64,000 nt of DNA from Actinomycetes bacterium (GTDB lineage: Bacteria; Actinomycetota; Coriobacteriia; Anaerosomatales; JAGXFU01): positions 62,001 to 126,000 of the forward strand of contig JAGXFU010000010.1 of NCBI GenBank assembly GCA_024637115.1. The letters run 5' to 3'. The position numbers were made by a program, and so were the translations under genes. The notes below the pieces were generated by a model. The model made no database searches, had not been told where the DNA came from, and saw only the letters and a program-made list of their open reading frames with translations. Positions 25,985 through 34,584 of the stretch are shown one piece after another (the stretch's first letter is position 1; every line of letters starts with the position of its first letter).

Positions 25985-26650
25985 ATGTTGATTGTCGTTA
26001 ACGGCGGAGGCAAGGTCGCATCGTATCTGGCAAAGACCATGGTGACCAACGGTCATGATGTTGCGCTGATTGAGAAGCGCGCAGAGATCGTGGAGAAGCT
26101 CTTGTATGAACTGCCAAAGCAAGTGCTTGTCATTCATGGAGACGGATGTGACGCGACGTATCAGGAAGATGCGGGCGTTGGGCGGGCCGATGTCTTTGTG
26201 GCGTCAACGGGTGATGACGACGATAACCTGGTCGCATGTCAGCTAGCCAGAGTCGCCTTTGGCGTTCCGCGCGCCATCGCACGCGTCAACAATCCCAAGA
26301 ATGAGCATATCTTCAACGCGCTCGGCATCGAGGCCATCTCTTCCACCACGATCATCTCCCGGATGATTGAAGAGGAGGCACTCGTCGGTGACCTGCGCAC
26401 GTTGATTTCTCTGCGTAAGGGCAATATGGCCATTGTGGAGATCGAACTGCCCACGGACCGCTGCGTGGTCTGCAACAAGAAAGTCGCCGAGCTGCCGTTG
26501 CCCGTGGACTGCGTGCTCGTCGCTCTCATTCGAGGGGAGAACGTGGTTACCGTACATGGTGATACCGAACTTCTGCCGGGCGATGTGGTCATCGCCTTCA
26601 CCGCCGTAGAGCATGAGAAGGCGCTCAAGAAGGCGCTTACCGGTACCTAG
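25985..26650 (+). CDS. Second TrkA-type RCK protein with altered nucleotide loop
   Basis: The 221-residue protein starts two bases after the first TrkA gene. It has RCK_N and RCK_C domains, but the dinucleotide loop reads NGGGKVASYLA instead of GxGRVG, with Ala at the third glycine position, so NAD(H) binding may be altered. DGCDATYQEDAGVGRADVFVA is typical RCK sequence. A CVVC pair (in DRCVVCNKKVAEL) at the start of RCK_C is unusual and could be redox-active or metal-binding. The two RCK proteins may form a heteromeric gating ring. Confidence 0.85.
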   Translation: MLIVVNGGGKVASYLAKTMVTNGHDVALIEKRAEIVEKLLYELPKQVLVIHGDGCDATYQEDAGVGRADVFVASTGDDDDNLVACQLARVAFGVPRAIARVNNPKNEHIFNALGIEAISSTTIISRMIEEEALVGDLRTLISLRKGNMAIVEIELPTDRCVVCNKKVAELPLPVDCVLVALIRGENVVTVHGDTELLPGDVVIAFTAVEHEKALKKALTGT

Positions 26651-26742
26651 GCGGGATTCTCGCCTGGGTGGGTTTGTCGGTGGTCGGTGCACGGTTTACA
26701 ATGCGGGACGCAATGAGGCACGAGTCTTCTGATTTCGTAAAT

Positions 26743-26818
26743 GCGGACGTAGCTCAGTTGGTAGAGCGAGAGCTTCCCAAGCTCTAGGTCGCGGGTTCGA
26801 GACCCGTCGTCCGCTCCA
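26743..26818 (+). tRNA. tRNA-Gly (anticodon CCC)
   Basis: A 76-base cloverleaf: acceptor GCGGACG pairs with CGTCCGC, D-arm GCTC/GAGC, anticodon arm AGAGC-TTCCCAA-GCTCT with anticodon CCC, and T-arm GCGGG-TTCGAGA-CCCGT. The CCA end is encoded. TACAAT at 26697-26702 is a likely -10 element. Confidence 0.95.
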
Positions 26819-26828
26819 GACACTCACA

Positions 26829-26850
26829 CAGGCCGCCCACGGGCGGCCTG
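26829..26850 (+). terminator. Intrinsic terminator after tRNA-Gly
   Basis: CAGGCCGCCC pairs with GGGCGGCCTG across a two-base centre and is followed by TTT. It lies 11 bases after the tRNA. The stretch 26851-27021 beyond it holds no gene I can support. Confidence 0.8.
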
Positions 26851-27021
26851 TTTGCGTTTGGATGAGCCGTTCGTCTTGAATCCCGCACCGTCTGGCGGGA
26901 AGGCGTCGCCCAAGGCAGGATTGTTACGCAGAACGTCGAACACATGTTCGTATAGCAAGAGCCGCCATTCCCTCACCTCTCCGGCGGCACTGTTAATCAG
27001 GTGCAAAGGAGCTGGTGCGTA

Positions 27022-27945
27022 ATGTGGCGTGCAGTCTGTTTCTGTTGTCTTGTATTGGGAGTGACACTTCTTGATGTGCCGAGTGCTCGCTGTGTGGAGG
27101 CACCGCTCGCAGACACATCGCAGACCTTGCTTTCGTATGGAGAGACGTATGTTTCACGAGATGGTGGAACTGCCCGGCATAGCGGTCTCGATCTCGCGTC
27201 TGAACCCGGATCGCGGGTCTATTCAGTAACTGATGGCGTTATCGTCTTTGCGGGTTCCGTTCCCTCTGCGGGGGGCGGGACGCACCTCGCCATCACGGTT
27301 GAAACGTCGGACGGTGATAAGTGGTCCTATGTCCCGGTTGAGTCATCGGTGGTTTCTGTCGGGGATGTAGTTCACGCTGGCCAGCAACTGGGCTTCCTTG
27401 CGGCCTGCGGTGATGCTTCTGCGCAGCAGACCCATCTGCATATAGGGCTACGTGTGTCAGGCACGTACTGCGATCCGTCTGAACTCATGCCGGTTTCTGC
27501 AATCGCCGGGCAGGAGCCTCAGCCAATTGATGACGTGCCGAGCGACGTGATCTTGGATTCTGCCGCATCACCACTTCAGGTCGGTGTTCCAGAGCCGGTG
27601 CTGACACCGAGCGGATCAGGCGTGTCCTGTCCACAGGCTCAACCGCTGCCGGTTCTCTCCAGCCCGGTCGTCCATGTGGAGAGCGTGGCGCTAGACGCCG
27701 TTTCGCCTGCGTCCGACCCGAGCCCCTCGCTCATTCAAGAGGGGGGCATCGTTCAGTCCACTACACAGCGCGCACGCCTCACGCGTAGCAGCGCCGCTGT
27801 GTCGCCAATACCCGCGCAGGCGGCTTCCCGGCTCGCACCCGCACTCGTGGCGGTAGCGGGTCTATTCATGGGCTTTATGAAGCGCCCGCGTTCATGTTGT
27901 GTCACTGCGCCAGGGGATACTGTTGCAGCCGTGGTTGGCCGGTGA
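27022..27945 (+). CDS. Secreted M23 (LytM-type) metallopeptidase-like protein
   Basis: ATG 27022 is chosen because AAGGAG lies about ten bases upstream. The 307-residue protein has an export signal (about residues 3-20) and an M23 domain at about 35-155. It carries the metal ligands HSGLDLASEPG (HxxxD) and THLHIGL (HxH), so it could be an active cell-wall endopeptidase, or a LytM-type scaffold. The second half is Pro/Ser/Val-rich and ends in a hydrophobic helix (ALVAVAGLFMGFM) with a basic tail, which may be a membrane anchor. The -35 and spacer of the rpsF promoter lie inside its 3' end. Confidence 0.85.
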   Translation: MWRAVCFCCLVLGVTLLDVPSARCVEAPLADTSQTLLSYGETYVSRDGGTARHSGLDLASEPGSRVYSVTDGVIVFAGSVPSAGGGTHLAITVETSDGDKWSYVPVESSVVSVGDVVHAGQQLGFLAACGDASAQQTHLHIGLRVSGTYCDPSELMPVSAIAGQEPQPIDDVPSDVILDSAASPLQVGVPEPVLTPSGSGVSCPQAQPLPVLSSPVVHVESVALDAVSPASDPSPSLIQEGGIVQSTTQRARLTRSSAAVSPIPAQAASRLAPALVAVAGLFMGFMKRPRSCCVTAPGDTVAAVVGR

Positions 27946-27951
27946 TACACT
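27923..27951 (+). promoter_or_regulatory. Promoter of the rpsF-ssb-rpsR-rplI operon
   Basis: TTGCAG, a 17-base spacer and TACACT match a sigma-70-type promoter. It overlaps the last codons of the M23 gene and lies about 70 bases before rpsF. Confidence 0.65.
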
Positions 27952-27968
27952 CCGATGGCTCATTTCCT

Positions 27969-27997
27969 GCTCCGGGTGAAGCCTTCAGTCCCGGAGC
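27969..27997 (+). promoter_or_regulatory. Leader hairpin before rpsF, possible S6:S18 autoregulatory site
   Basis: GCTCCGGG pairs with CCCGGAGC around a 13-base loop, just before the ribosome site GGGGAGG. S6:S18 leader motifs that repress this operon are known in many bacteria; position agrees, but I cannot confirm the conserved core. Confidence 0.45.
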
Positions 27998-28021
27998 CAC
28001 CAGTCCAGGGGAGGTGAACAA

Positions 28022-28315
28022 ATGAAGGCTTACGAACTCATGGTCATGTTGAACCCCACCCTCGACGAAGAGGCCCGTGAAGCGATCGTTGTGAAGATCC
28101 AGGGTCTCGTCACTGACGGCGGCGGTGTGTTGGATAATCTCGAGTCCTGGGGCAAGCGCAAGCTCGCCTTTGAGATCGACGATCTCACAGAGGGCGACTA
28201 TCTCGTACTCGATTTCCACACGGAGCCCGCTGCTATCGCCGAGATCGACCGCGTGCTGCACATTACCGATGCCGTTTTGCGTTACATGTTGGTGCGTCGC
28301 GAGGATCGCGGGTAG
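28022..28315 (+). CDS. rpsF: 30S ribosomal protein S6
   Basis: This 97-residue S6 starts with MKAYELMVMLNPTLDEEAR and has SWGKRKLAFEIDDLTEGDY, both family hallmarks. GGGGAGG precedes the ATG. It binds S18 in the central domain of the small subunit. First gene of the conserved rpsF-ssb-rpsR-rplI operon. Confidence 0.97.
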   Translation: MKAYELMVMLNPTLDEEAREAIVVKIQGLVTDGGGVLDNLESWGKRKLAFEIDDLTEGDYLVLDFHTEPAAIAEIDRVLHITDAVLRYMLVRREDRG

Positions 28316-28385
28316 TCCTTGCAACGATCAGCGGCGCGACTCCGGATCGGAGTGACAACCGCGGATTTGAGAAGGTGGGTTATCA

Positions 28386-28808
28386 ATGAGTATCAATCGA
28401 GTCGTCATTAGTGGGAATCTCACGCGAGACGGTGAGCTGCGCTCAACGTCCGGTGGAATGTCGATCCTCAAGCTGGGGGTGGCGGTCAACGATCGTCGTA
28501 AGAACTCTCAGAGTGGTGAGTGGGAAGACGTTCCGAATTTCGTGGACTGCACGATATTCGGCGCGCGCGCCGATGCGCTCGGCCAGTATCTGGTCAAGGG
28601 TACGAAGGTGGCCATCGAAGGCAAACTTCGCTGGAGTTCCTGGGAGACCCCGCAGGGCGACAAGCGCTCGAAGCTCGAAGTTGTCGTCGATGAGATCGAG
28701 TTCATGAGCTCACGCGATAGCGGCGGCCAGAGCAGCGGGTTCTCGGGTGGTCAAAAGACCTCCACGACCCCGGTGTCGACCATCCCTGACGAGGAGATTC
28801 CGTTTTAG
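28386..28808 (+). CDS. ssb: Single-stranded DNA-binding protein
   Basis: The 140-residue protein has an OB-fold opening MSINRVVISGNLTRDGELR, with VPNFVDCTIFGARADAL and EGKLRWSSWE, a Gly/Ser linker and the acidic protein-interaction tip DEEIPF at the C terminus. It binds single-stranded DNA as a tetramer in replication and repair. Placed between rpsF and rpsR as in most bacteria. Confidence 0.97.
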   Translation: MSINRVVISGNLTRDGELRSTSGGMSILKLGVAVNDRRKNSQSGEWEDVPNFVDCTIFGARADALGQYLVKGTKVAIEGKLRWSSWETPQGDKRSKLEVVVDEIEFMSSRDSGGQSSGFSGGQKTSTTPVSTIPDEEIPF

Positions 28809-28883
28809 AGACATTCTCGCGGAGTCGGCGTATGCCGAGCACCGCAGCCCGTCTCACATGAGAGACGCGAAAGGAGGAAGACC

Positions 28884-29147
28884 ATGTCCGATTATGCACG
28901 TAAGCCACGTCGCAAGTTTTGCGCGTTTTGCAAAGACAAGACTGAGTACATCGATTACAAAGACACGCAGATGCTTCGCAAGTACATGACCGATCGCGGC
29001 AAGATCAAGCCGCGCCGGGTTACAGGTACATGCGCTCAGCATCAGCACAGGCTTTCAATGGCAATCAAGCGCGCACGGGAGATGGCTTTGGTGCCGTACA
29101 CCGTCCCGGTCATCAGTGGCCGCGTCGACGGTCGTCGCGGCAGGTAA
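28884..29147 (+). CDS. rpsR: 30S ribosomal protein S18
   Basis: The 87-residue S18 has [40 protein letters not shown] and [19 protein letters not shown], the family core. The CxxC plus a later Cys are of the zinc-binding (C+) type. AAAGGAGG precedes the start. S18 pairs with S6 from the same operon. Confidence 0.97.
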   Translation: MSDYARKPRRKFCAFCKDKTEYIDYKDTQMLRKYMTDRGKIKPRRVTGTCAQHQHRLSMAIKRAREMALVPYTVPVISGRVDGRRGR

Positions 29148-29198
29148 CGCACGTCTCGAGCCGGCCATATGTGGTCGGCGCAGACAAGGGAGATAGTA

Positions 29199-29801
29199 AT
29201 GAAGGTCATCCTGACACAGGAAGTGAAGGGCAGGGGCGGTGAAGGCGACGTCGTTGATGTCGCCCGCGGCTTTGCCGTGAACTACCTTTTCCCGCGTAAG
29301 ATGGCAATCGAGGCCACGCCCGGGAACCTAAAACAGCTCGAGCTGCGGGTACACAACATCCGTACACGTGAAGGCGCTCGCATCAATGATGCGCAGTCCA
29401 TCGCAGACAAGCTCGAGGGCGCTTCGGTCACAATCGAAGCAAAGGTCGGCGACGAGGGCCGTTTGTTCGGCTCCGTCACCGCTCAGATGATTGGCGTCGC
29501 CATCGGGGAACAACTTGATGTCGATATCGATCGTCGCAAGATGGATATTCACGGCACCATCAAGGAAGTTGGCGAGCATACCGTCTCGGTGCAGGTTTAC
29601 CGTGACGTTAAGGCCGACGTTATTGTGAAGGTTGTCCCTGAGGGCGGCCTGATCATCCATGAGCCCACGACCGCTGAGGAGATCGTTGCTCAGGTCGAGG
29701 CAGAGGAGGCAATCGCAGAGGAAGCCGAATCAGAGGTTTCCGAGACTGCCGACGAGGTTGTCGTTGTTGCAGGCGATGAAGGCGAGGAAGCAGCCGAGTA
29801 A
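29199..29801 (+). CDS. rplI: 50S ribosomal protein L9 with long acidic tail
   Basis: ATG 29199 is preceded by AAGGGAG. Residues 1-150 are a complete L9: MKVILTQEVKGRGGEGDVV, the RGFAVNYLFPRKMA signature and a C-terminal domain ending near VVPEGG. Residues about 157-200 are an extra Glu/Ala-rich tail (EEIVAQVEAEEAIAEEAE and more) that ordinary 150-residue L9 proteins lack. A terminator follows. Confidence 0.95.
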   Translation: MKVILTQEVKGRGGEGDVVDVARGFAVNYLFPRKMAIEATPGNLKQLELRVHNIRTREGARINDAQSIADKLEGASVTIEAKVGDEGRLFGSVTAQMIGVAIGEQLDVDIDRRKMDIHGTIKEVGEHTVSVQVYRDVKADVIVKVVPEGGLIIHEPTTAEEIVAQVEAEEAIAEEAESEVSETADEVVVVAGDEGEEAAE

Positions 29802-29831
29802 TCGAGTTGCTTCTCTCTACGAACTGCATCT

Positions 29832-29859
29832 CGGGGTGTCGCCATTAGGCGGCACCCCG
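29832..29859 (+). terminator. Terminator of the rpsF-rplI operon
   Basis: A 12-bp stem with one wobble (CGGGGTGTCGCC with GGCGGCACCCCG), ATTA loop, then TATTTTG. The rest of the gap to dnaB (29860-30053) holds no gene I can support. Confidence 0.85.
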
Positions 29860-30053
29860 TATTTTGTTGTGAATCTGTGGGTACTGTGGAAACCCCTGCA
29901 AGCGCCCCCAATTGCCTGTGGATAGACGCTTTCGGTCGATGGCGGGTGTCAGAGCCAACCGCTAGAATCGGCTCCACTGGGTGCCCGAGTGTCCGCACAT
30001 GCGGATGACATGAGCACGCGGTTGTCTCACTGATGTGGTGGCCGGAGGATAAC

Positions 30054-31439
30054 GTGGCAGAGGTTTCGTTTCAAGATCGCTCAATGCGCGCGGTGGGTTC
30101 CGCCCAGCGGGTCCCGCCCCACAACCTTGAGGCGGAGCAGGCACTGCTCGGCTCGATGTTTCTGTCCCGCGAGGCAGCAGAGAATGCATTGGCCTCTGTG
30201 CACGCCGAGGACTTCTACCGCCCTGCACACTCGAAGATCTTCGCTGCTATCGATTACCTCTTCAATTCGAGTATTCCGGTAGATCACGTGAGCGTTGCTG
30301 ACCGTCTTGAGGCAGCTGGCGAGCTCGACCAAGTCGGGGGTAAGACATATCTCCTGGATGTCACACAAGTTGTTCCGACGGCGGCGAATGCGTCGCGGTA
30401 CGCGGAGATCGTCAAACGAACGGCGGTGCTGCGCGAGTTGATCAAGGCGGCCGCAGAGATCGTCGATATCGGCTATGACGGCCCTGATGATCTGCAGGCT
30501 GTTGTCGAAGATGCAGAGCGCCTGATCTTCAACGTAACCAACAAGCGCATCACCAATAACTTTCTTCCAATCGCAGAACTACTCGAAAAGAGCTTTCATC
30601 AGCTTGAGGAGTTGTTCGAGCGACAGGAGCACATTACCGGAGTGCCCACCGGCTTCAAGGATCTCGATAAGCTCCTGGCGGGTATGCATCGAGGCGACCT
30701 GTTGATCCTCGCTGCTCGTCCTTCGGTCGGTAAGACCGCTCTCGCTCTGAACATGGCGACCAATGCGGCTAAGGCAGGCGCAACCGTAGCGCTCTTTAGC
30801 CTGGAGATGTCGGCAGAACAACTCATCCAGCGTGTGCTGTGCGCTGAGGCCCGCATCAGTGCTCAGGATGTTCGCACCGGCTTTATCAAAGATCCTGACT
30901 GGGGCAACATTCACAGAGCGATGGGCCAGCTGGCAGATCTCGATTTTCACGTCGACGATACCCCGTCGATATCGATTCTCGAGGTTCGTGCCAAGGCTCG
31001 TCGTCTTCTGCGCGACAAGCCCAACGGGCTCGTCATCGTCGACTACCTGCAGCTCATGCAGCCACAGCATCGCAGGACAGAGAATAGGCAGACTGAAATC
31101 GCAGAGATCAGCCGTGGTCTCAAGATCCTGGCGAAGGAACTGCGCGTGCCGGTAGTTGCTCTCTCGCAGCTATCGCGTGCAGTCGAGCAGCGAGCAGGGA
31201 AGCGGCCGCAACTTTCCGACCTGCGTGAATCCGGAGCGATTGAGCAGGACGCCGATGTCGTCATGTTCATCGATCGAAACACCGATCCTCGTGGCAATGA
31301 GGAAGACGATGATCGACCCGCCCGCGGAACTGCAGAAGTGATCGTTGCCAAGCACAGAAACGGGCCAACGGGTTCGGTTCAGCTGGTCTTCAACGATCGG
31401 TACACGAAGTTCGTCGACTTCACCGATCAAATGCCCTAG
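30054..31439 (+). CDS. dnaB: Replicative DNA helicase
   Basis: GTG 30054 has GGAGG five bases upstream and gives the normal N terminus (RVPPHNLEAEQALLGSMF). The 461-residue protein has the DnaB N-terminal domain, a linker and a RecA-like helicase domain: Walker A ARPSVGKTALALNM, Walker B LVIVDYLQLM, and the arginine-finger region KHRNGPTG. There is no intein. It unwinds DNA at the fork as a hexamer. It follows the rpsF-rplI operon, a common order in Gram-positives. Confidence 0.97.
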   Translation: MAEVSFQDRSMRAVGSAQRVPPHNLEAEQALLGSMFLSREAAENALASVHAEDFYRPAHSKIFAAIDYLFNSSIPVDHVSVADRLEAAGELDQVGGKTYLLDVTQVVPTAANASRYAEIVKRTAVLRELIKAAAEIVDIGYDGPDDLQAVVEDAERLIFNVTNKRITNNFLPIAELLEKSFHQLEELFERQEHITGVPTGFKDLDKLLAGMHRGDLLILAARPSVGKTALALNMATNAAKAGATVALFSLEMSAEQLIQRVLCAEARISAQDVRTGFIKDPDWGNIHRAMGQLADLDFHVDDTPSISILEVRAKARRLLRDKPNGLVIVDYLQLMQPQHRRTENRQTEIAEISRGLKILAKELRVPVVALSQLSRAVEQRAGKRPQLSDLRESGAIEQDADVVMFIDRNTDPRGNEEDDDRPARGTAEVIVAKHRNGPTGSVQLVFNDRYTKFVDFTDQMP

Positions 31440-31448
31440 TTGAGCGAC

Positions 31449-31682
31449 TTACGCCTTGCGTAGCGCCTCGAACTCCTCAGGCTGCCATCCGATGATCGCT
31501 TTCTCGCCCACCTGGATGACGGGTACCCCATGCTGCCCGGTCATGAGCACCATTTCTCGACGACCCGCGATGTCCTCGATGATATCGACCTCGGTGAACT
31601 CGATATCGTTGTCCACCAGGTAGGCTTTTGCCACTTTGCACCATGAACACGTCTTCGTTGTGAAGATACGCACACGTTTCAC
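31449..31682 (-). CDS. Glutaredoxin-like protein
   Basis: This 77-residue thioredoxin-fold protein has the redox motif CSWC (residues 12-15), the cis-Pro segment HGVPVIQVGEKAIIGW and a short C-terminal helix. It belongs to the small NrdH/Grx-like group of anaerobes. It overlaps the upstream tetR gene by four bases and is the last gene of the export operon, which is unusual company; a role in keeping a regulator or adaptor reduced is speculative. It converges with dnaB. Confidence 0.88.
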   Translation of the reverse strand: MKRVRIFTTKTCSWCKVAKAYLVDNDIEFTEVDIIEDIAGRREMVLMTGQHGVPVIQVGEKAIIGWQPEEFEALRKA

Positions 31683-32293
31683 TCGGAGACCTCCCAGTCC
31701 ATCACGCGCATCACCGTATCGGTGACCGACATTCTCGAGTCAATCATAAGAATGGTGGTCACGAAGTAGCCCACGAATACGCTTGCCAGTGTCTGAACCC
31801 GGGCAGGCAGGGCTTCAGGTCCGTGCGGCAATCCGAATTCTGAGTCAAGCCGTGTAATGAGGGAGGCGACCTTGTCCAGGATCGGTTCAGTGATCGAGTT
31901 CCTATACGTGTCCAGAAACTCAGGGTTGTGCACTACGGCGACCATGGCTGTTTGTATGATAGGGAAGTAGGTAGGAAGGACTGCCTCACGGTCAGCCACG
32001 ATCTCGCTGATTATGAGAGCGACATTTGCGGCCGTGGCTGAATCCACGAGAGGGCCGACCTCGGCCACAACTCGTTCTCCCGTGGCCGCGAGCATGCTTT
32101 CGAAGAGATCATGCTTGCTCTCGAAGTGCCGGTAGATTGCCGGTTCACTGATTCCTACGATCTCGGCGATCTCCCGGAGACTTCCGGCTTCGTATCCCTT
32201 GCGCCCGAATACATCAACGGCGGCATCCAGAATCTCGCCCTTTCTGCCTGGGATGCTTTCGCGAAAGAACCGGGTATCAGCAACTGCGCTCAT
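31679..32293 (-). CDS. TetR/AcrR-family regulator of the export operon
   Basis: The 204-residue protein has an N-terminal TetR HTH (ILDAAVDVFGRKGYEAGSLREI, then VGISEPAIYRHFESKHDLF) and a helical ligand-binding domain with a hydrophobic C-terminal helix. It overlaps the ABC ATPase gene upstream by four bases, so it is expressed with the transporter it probably represses. A TetR-like inverted repeat lies at the operon promoter (38830-38849). Confidence 0.88.
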   Translation of the reverse strand: MSAVADTRFFRESIPGRKGEILDAAVDVFGRKGYEAGSLREIAEIVGISEPAIYRHFESKHDLFESMLAATGERVVAEVGPLVDSATAANVALIISEIVADREAVLPTYFPIIQTAMVAVVHNPEFLDTYRNSITEPILDKVASLITRLDSEFGLPHGPEALPARVQTLASVFVGYFVTTILMIDSRMSVTDTVMRVMDWEVSE

Positions 32294-33447
32294 GTCTTAA
32301 TGGGCCTCGGCGTAGTGGCTCGTTGCTCGCTCACGAGGTGAACGAACACGTCCTCGAGCGTGGGCTGGACCCCGGCGATCTTGCGCGGCACGAGTCCGTG
32401 GACGCGCAGGTGGGCCTCAAGCAGTTCTGCACCATCGGTCCGCTCGCCTGTGTTGACGTGGAGGAGCGCCCCACTCAGGTACACCTCTGGTATGTCGGTT
32501 GCCGCTTCGAGAACTGTGAGCGCGGTCTGAACGTCATCCACCTCGACCTCGAATACGCTCTCGTGCATGAACCGATCGCGAATCTCGCGGGGTGAACCCT
32601 CGGCGATGATGTCGCCTTCGTAGATGAATGCAAGGCGGGAGCAGTGCGCAGCTTCGTCCATGTAGTGCGTGGTTACGAACAAGGTTATGCCGCTCGCCGC
32701 GAGTTCGTAGAGGAGATCCCAGAAATGGCGGCGGGCGGTTGGGTCTACACCCGATGTCGGTTCATCAAGGAATATCAGTTCAGGTTCATGAATCGTGGCG
32801 CATCCCAAAGCAAGGCGCTGCTTCCACCCTACGGACAGATTGGCAGTGAGCTCGTTCTCTCGACCTTCAAGATCGGCCATTCGAAGGACGTACGCGCGTC
32901 GCTGTGCGAACTTGTCGCTCTCAAGACCGTAGACCCCCGCGTAGAAGCGCAAGTTCTCATCGACGGTCAGATCCTCAAAGAGGGAGAACTTCTGGCTCAT
33001 GTATCCGATGCGCTGACGGACCAATTCGGGGTTAGCCACAACATCGCAGCCGAGCACCTTTGCGTCGCCAGACGTGGGTGCGATCACACCGCACAGCATT
33101 CGGATGGTTGTGGTCTTGCCTGACCCGTTTGGCCCAAGGAAGCCAAAGATCTCGCCGCGCTTCACATCAAGATCGATCGCGTTGACGGCGGTGAAGTCGC
33201 CAAAGCGCTTCACAAGACCGCGGCAACCGAGTGCCACGTCTGCCGCGGGGATGTACTCTTTCGGTTCCGGAGGCGCTTTCGGGGCAGACGCTACTCCCGG
33301 ATCTACGGGAGAAGCGGGAGGTGCCGGCGAGACAGTCTCAGCCTCTGGAGGAGTGCTTGCCTCAGGCTCGCCGATAGCCACACGTTCAACGAGAGGATTT
33401 GTCTCCTCGGCCGGGGTGGTGTTCTTGTGTCTGCGGAACAGCGGCAT
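32290..33447 (-). CDS. ABC transporter ATP-binding protein (YbhF/CcmA-type)
   Basis: The 385-residue protein has a Pro/Glu-rich N-terminal extension of about 70 residues, then an ABC domain: Walker A GPNGSGKTT, Q-loop YMSQKFS, Walker B LIFLDEPTSGVDP and a His switch (TTHYMDE). The signature is LSVGWKQR instead of LSGGQ, as in the YbhF-type multidrug exporters. It pairs with two ABC-2 permeases encoded directly upstream and powers export of an unknown substrate. Confidence 0.92.
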   Translation of the reverse strand: MPLFRRHKNTTPAEETNPLVERVAIGEPEASTPPEAETVSPAPPASPVDPGVASAPKAPPEPKEYIPAADVALGCRGLVKRFGDFTAVNAIDLDVKRGEIFGFLGPNGSGKTTTIRMLCGVIAPTSGDAKVLGCDVVANPELVRQRIGYMSQKFSLFEDLTVDENLRFYAGVYGLESDKFAQRRAYVLRMADLEGRENELTANLSVGWKQRLALGCATIHEPELIFLDEPTSGVDPTARRHFWDLLYELAASGITLFVTTHYMDEAAHCSRLAFIYEGDIIAEGSPREIRDRFMHESVFEVEVDDVQTALTVLEAATDIPEVYLSGALLHVNTGERTDGAELLEAHLRVHGLVPRKIAGVQPTLEDVFVHLVSEQRATTPRPIKT

Positions 33448-33459
33448 GGTCAGTGTCTC

Positions 33460-34581
33460 CTAGTCCGCAAGCCGTTTTTGGAAGCGCGAGAGCGCGAAAG
33501 CGAAGATAGCGATCGAGAAGGCGGCCATGGCAGCGAACTCCGGCCAGAGCGCTACAAAGCCCGAGCCTTTCATGAAGTTCGAGCGCAGGATGATGAGCGC
33601 ATAACGCAGAGGGATCAGATAGGTGATCGGTACCACCGGAGCCGGCATTGATTCGATCGGGAAGATGAAGCCCGACAGAACGATGGTTGGGATCATGTAG
33701 AACATCGTCATCTGCAATGCCTGATGCCGCGTCTTTGAGACCGTTGAGATCAACAGGCCGGTTCCAAGCGTCGAGAACATGAAGAGCAGCATGCCGGCGC
33801 TGATTACCAGGACATCGCCGTTGAACGGTACCTGGAACCAGTAGATGCCCACACCCATGATGAAAACGATCTGGACGGTCGACAGCAGGATATAGGGCGT
33901 GAGTTTGCCCCAGAGATACTCTCCGCGGGTGATGGGTGTGACGAACATCTGCTCCAATGTGCCACGTTCTCGTTCGCGAACCACAGCCTGGGACATGAGA
34001 CCCATGCTCGAGAGCATGAGAATGAATGCGACCAAACCGGGAACCATTGCGTTCACGCTACGCAGTGTGGGATTGAAGAGCACCCGAACGCGGGCATCGA
34101 TTCCGGCGCCGCTCGGCACCAGGCCGGTCGATTCAGCTCGCGCCTGCGAAAAGTCGGCGAGGACTTGCATGGCATAGCCGCTCGCAACCGAGGCCGTCTT
34201 ACTGTCGGCTCCGTCGACGATCAATTGCATCGGAGCGGTCTCGCGTCTTTCGAGCGCCTCACCGAAACCGGGAGGGATGATGACCGCCATCTGGATCTTC
34301 TCTCCGTCCATCAGCGGGCGCATCTCGATCTCGCTATCGGGATGCGCGGTGATGGTGAAGTAGCCGACATTGGCAAAGGCCGTCTCCACTTCACGTGAGA
34401 TCGTCGTACGGTCCTGGTCGATGATGGCGGTCTGGATATTGGTTACGTCTGAACCCACCACATAGCCGAACATGATCAACTGCAGGATCGGCTGCAGGAA
34501 CACGAGTGGAAGCAGCATCCTGTCCCGTCTGAGCTGACGGAATTCTTTCCAGATGAGGAGTTTGATCCGAGACCATGACAT
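33460..34581 (-). CDS. ABC-2 type permease (YbhR/YbhS-like)
   Basis: The 373-residue protein begins with a cytoplasmic helix (KLLIWKEFRQLRRDRMLL), one membrane helix, a large external domain of about 140 residues and five C-terminal membrane helices. The RERERGTLEQMFVTPITRGEYLWGK coupling helix is diagnostic of ABC2_membrane_3 permeases. It sits 3 bases after a homologous permease gene; together they form a heterodimer. Confidence 0.92.
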   Translation of the reverse strand: MSWSRIKLLIWKEFRQLRRDRMLLPLVFLQPILQLIMFGYVVGSDVTNIQTAIIDQDRTTISREVETAFANVGYFTITAHPDSEIEMRPLMDGEKIQMAVIIPPGFGEALERRETAPMQLIVDGADSKTASVASGYAMQVLADFSQARAESTGLVPSGAGIDARVRVLFNPTLRSVNAMVPGLVAFILMLSSMGLMSQAVVRERERGTLEQMFVTPITRGEYLWGKLTPYILLSTVQIVFIMGVGIYWFQVPFNGDVLVISAGMLLFMFSTLGTGLLISTVSKTRHQALQMTMFYMIPTIVLSGFIFPIESMPAPVVPITYLIPLRYALIILRSNFMKGSGFVALWPEFAAMAAFSIAIFAFALSRFQKRLAD

Positions 34582-34584
34582 GAT

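Noticed and set aside
26824..27006. 60-codon minus-strand ORF after tRNA-Gly
   Set aside because: Its TTG start has no ribosome site, and its 3' end runs through the tRNA terminator hairpin. The translation looks protein-like but could be a gene remnant; not enough support.
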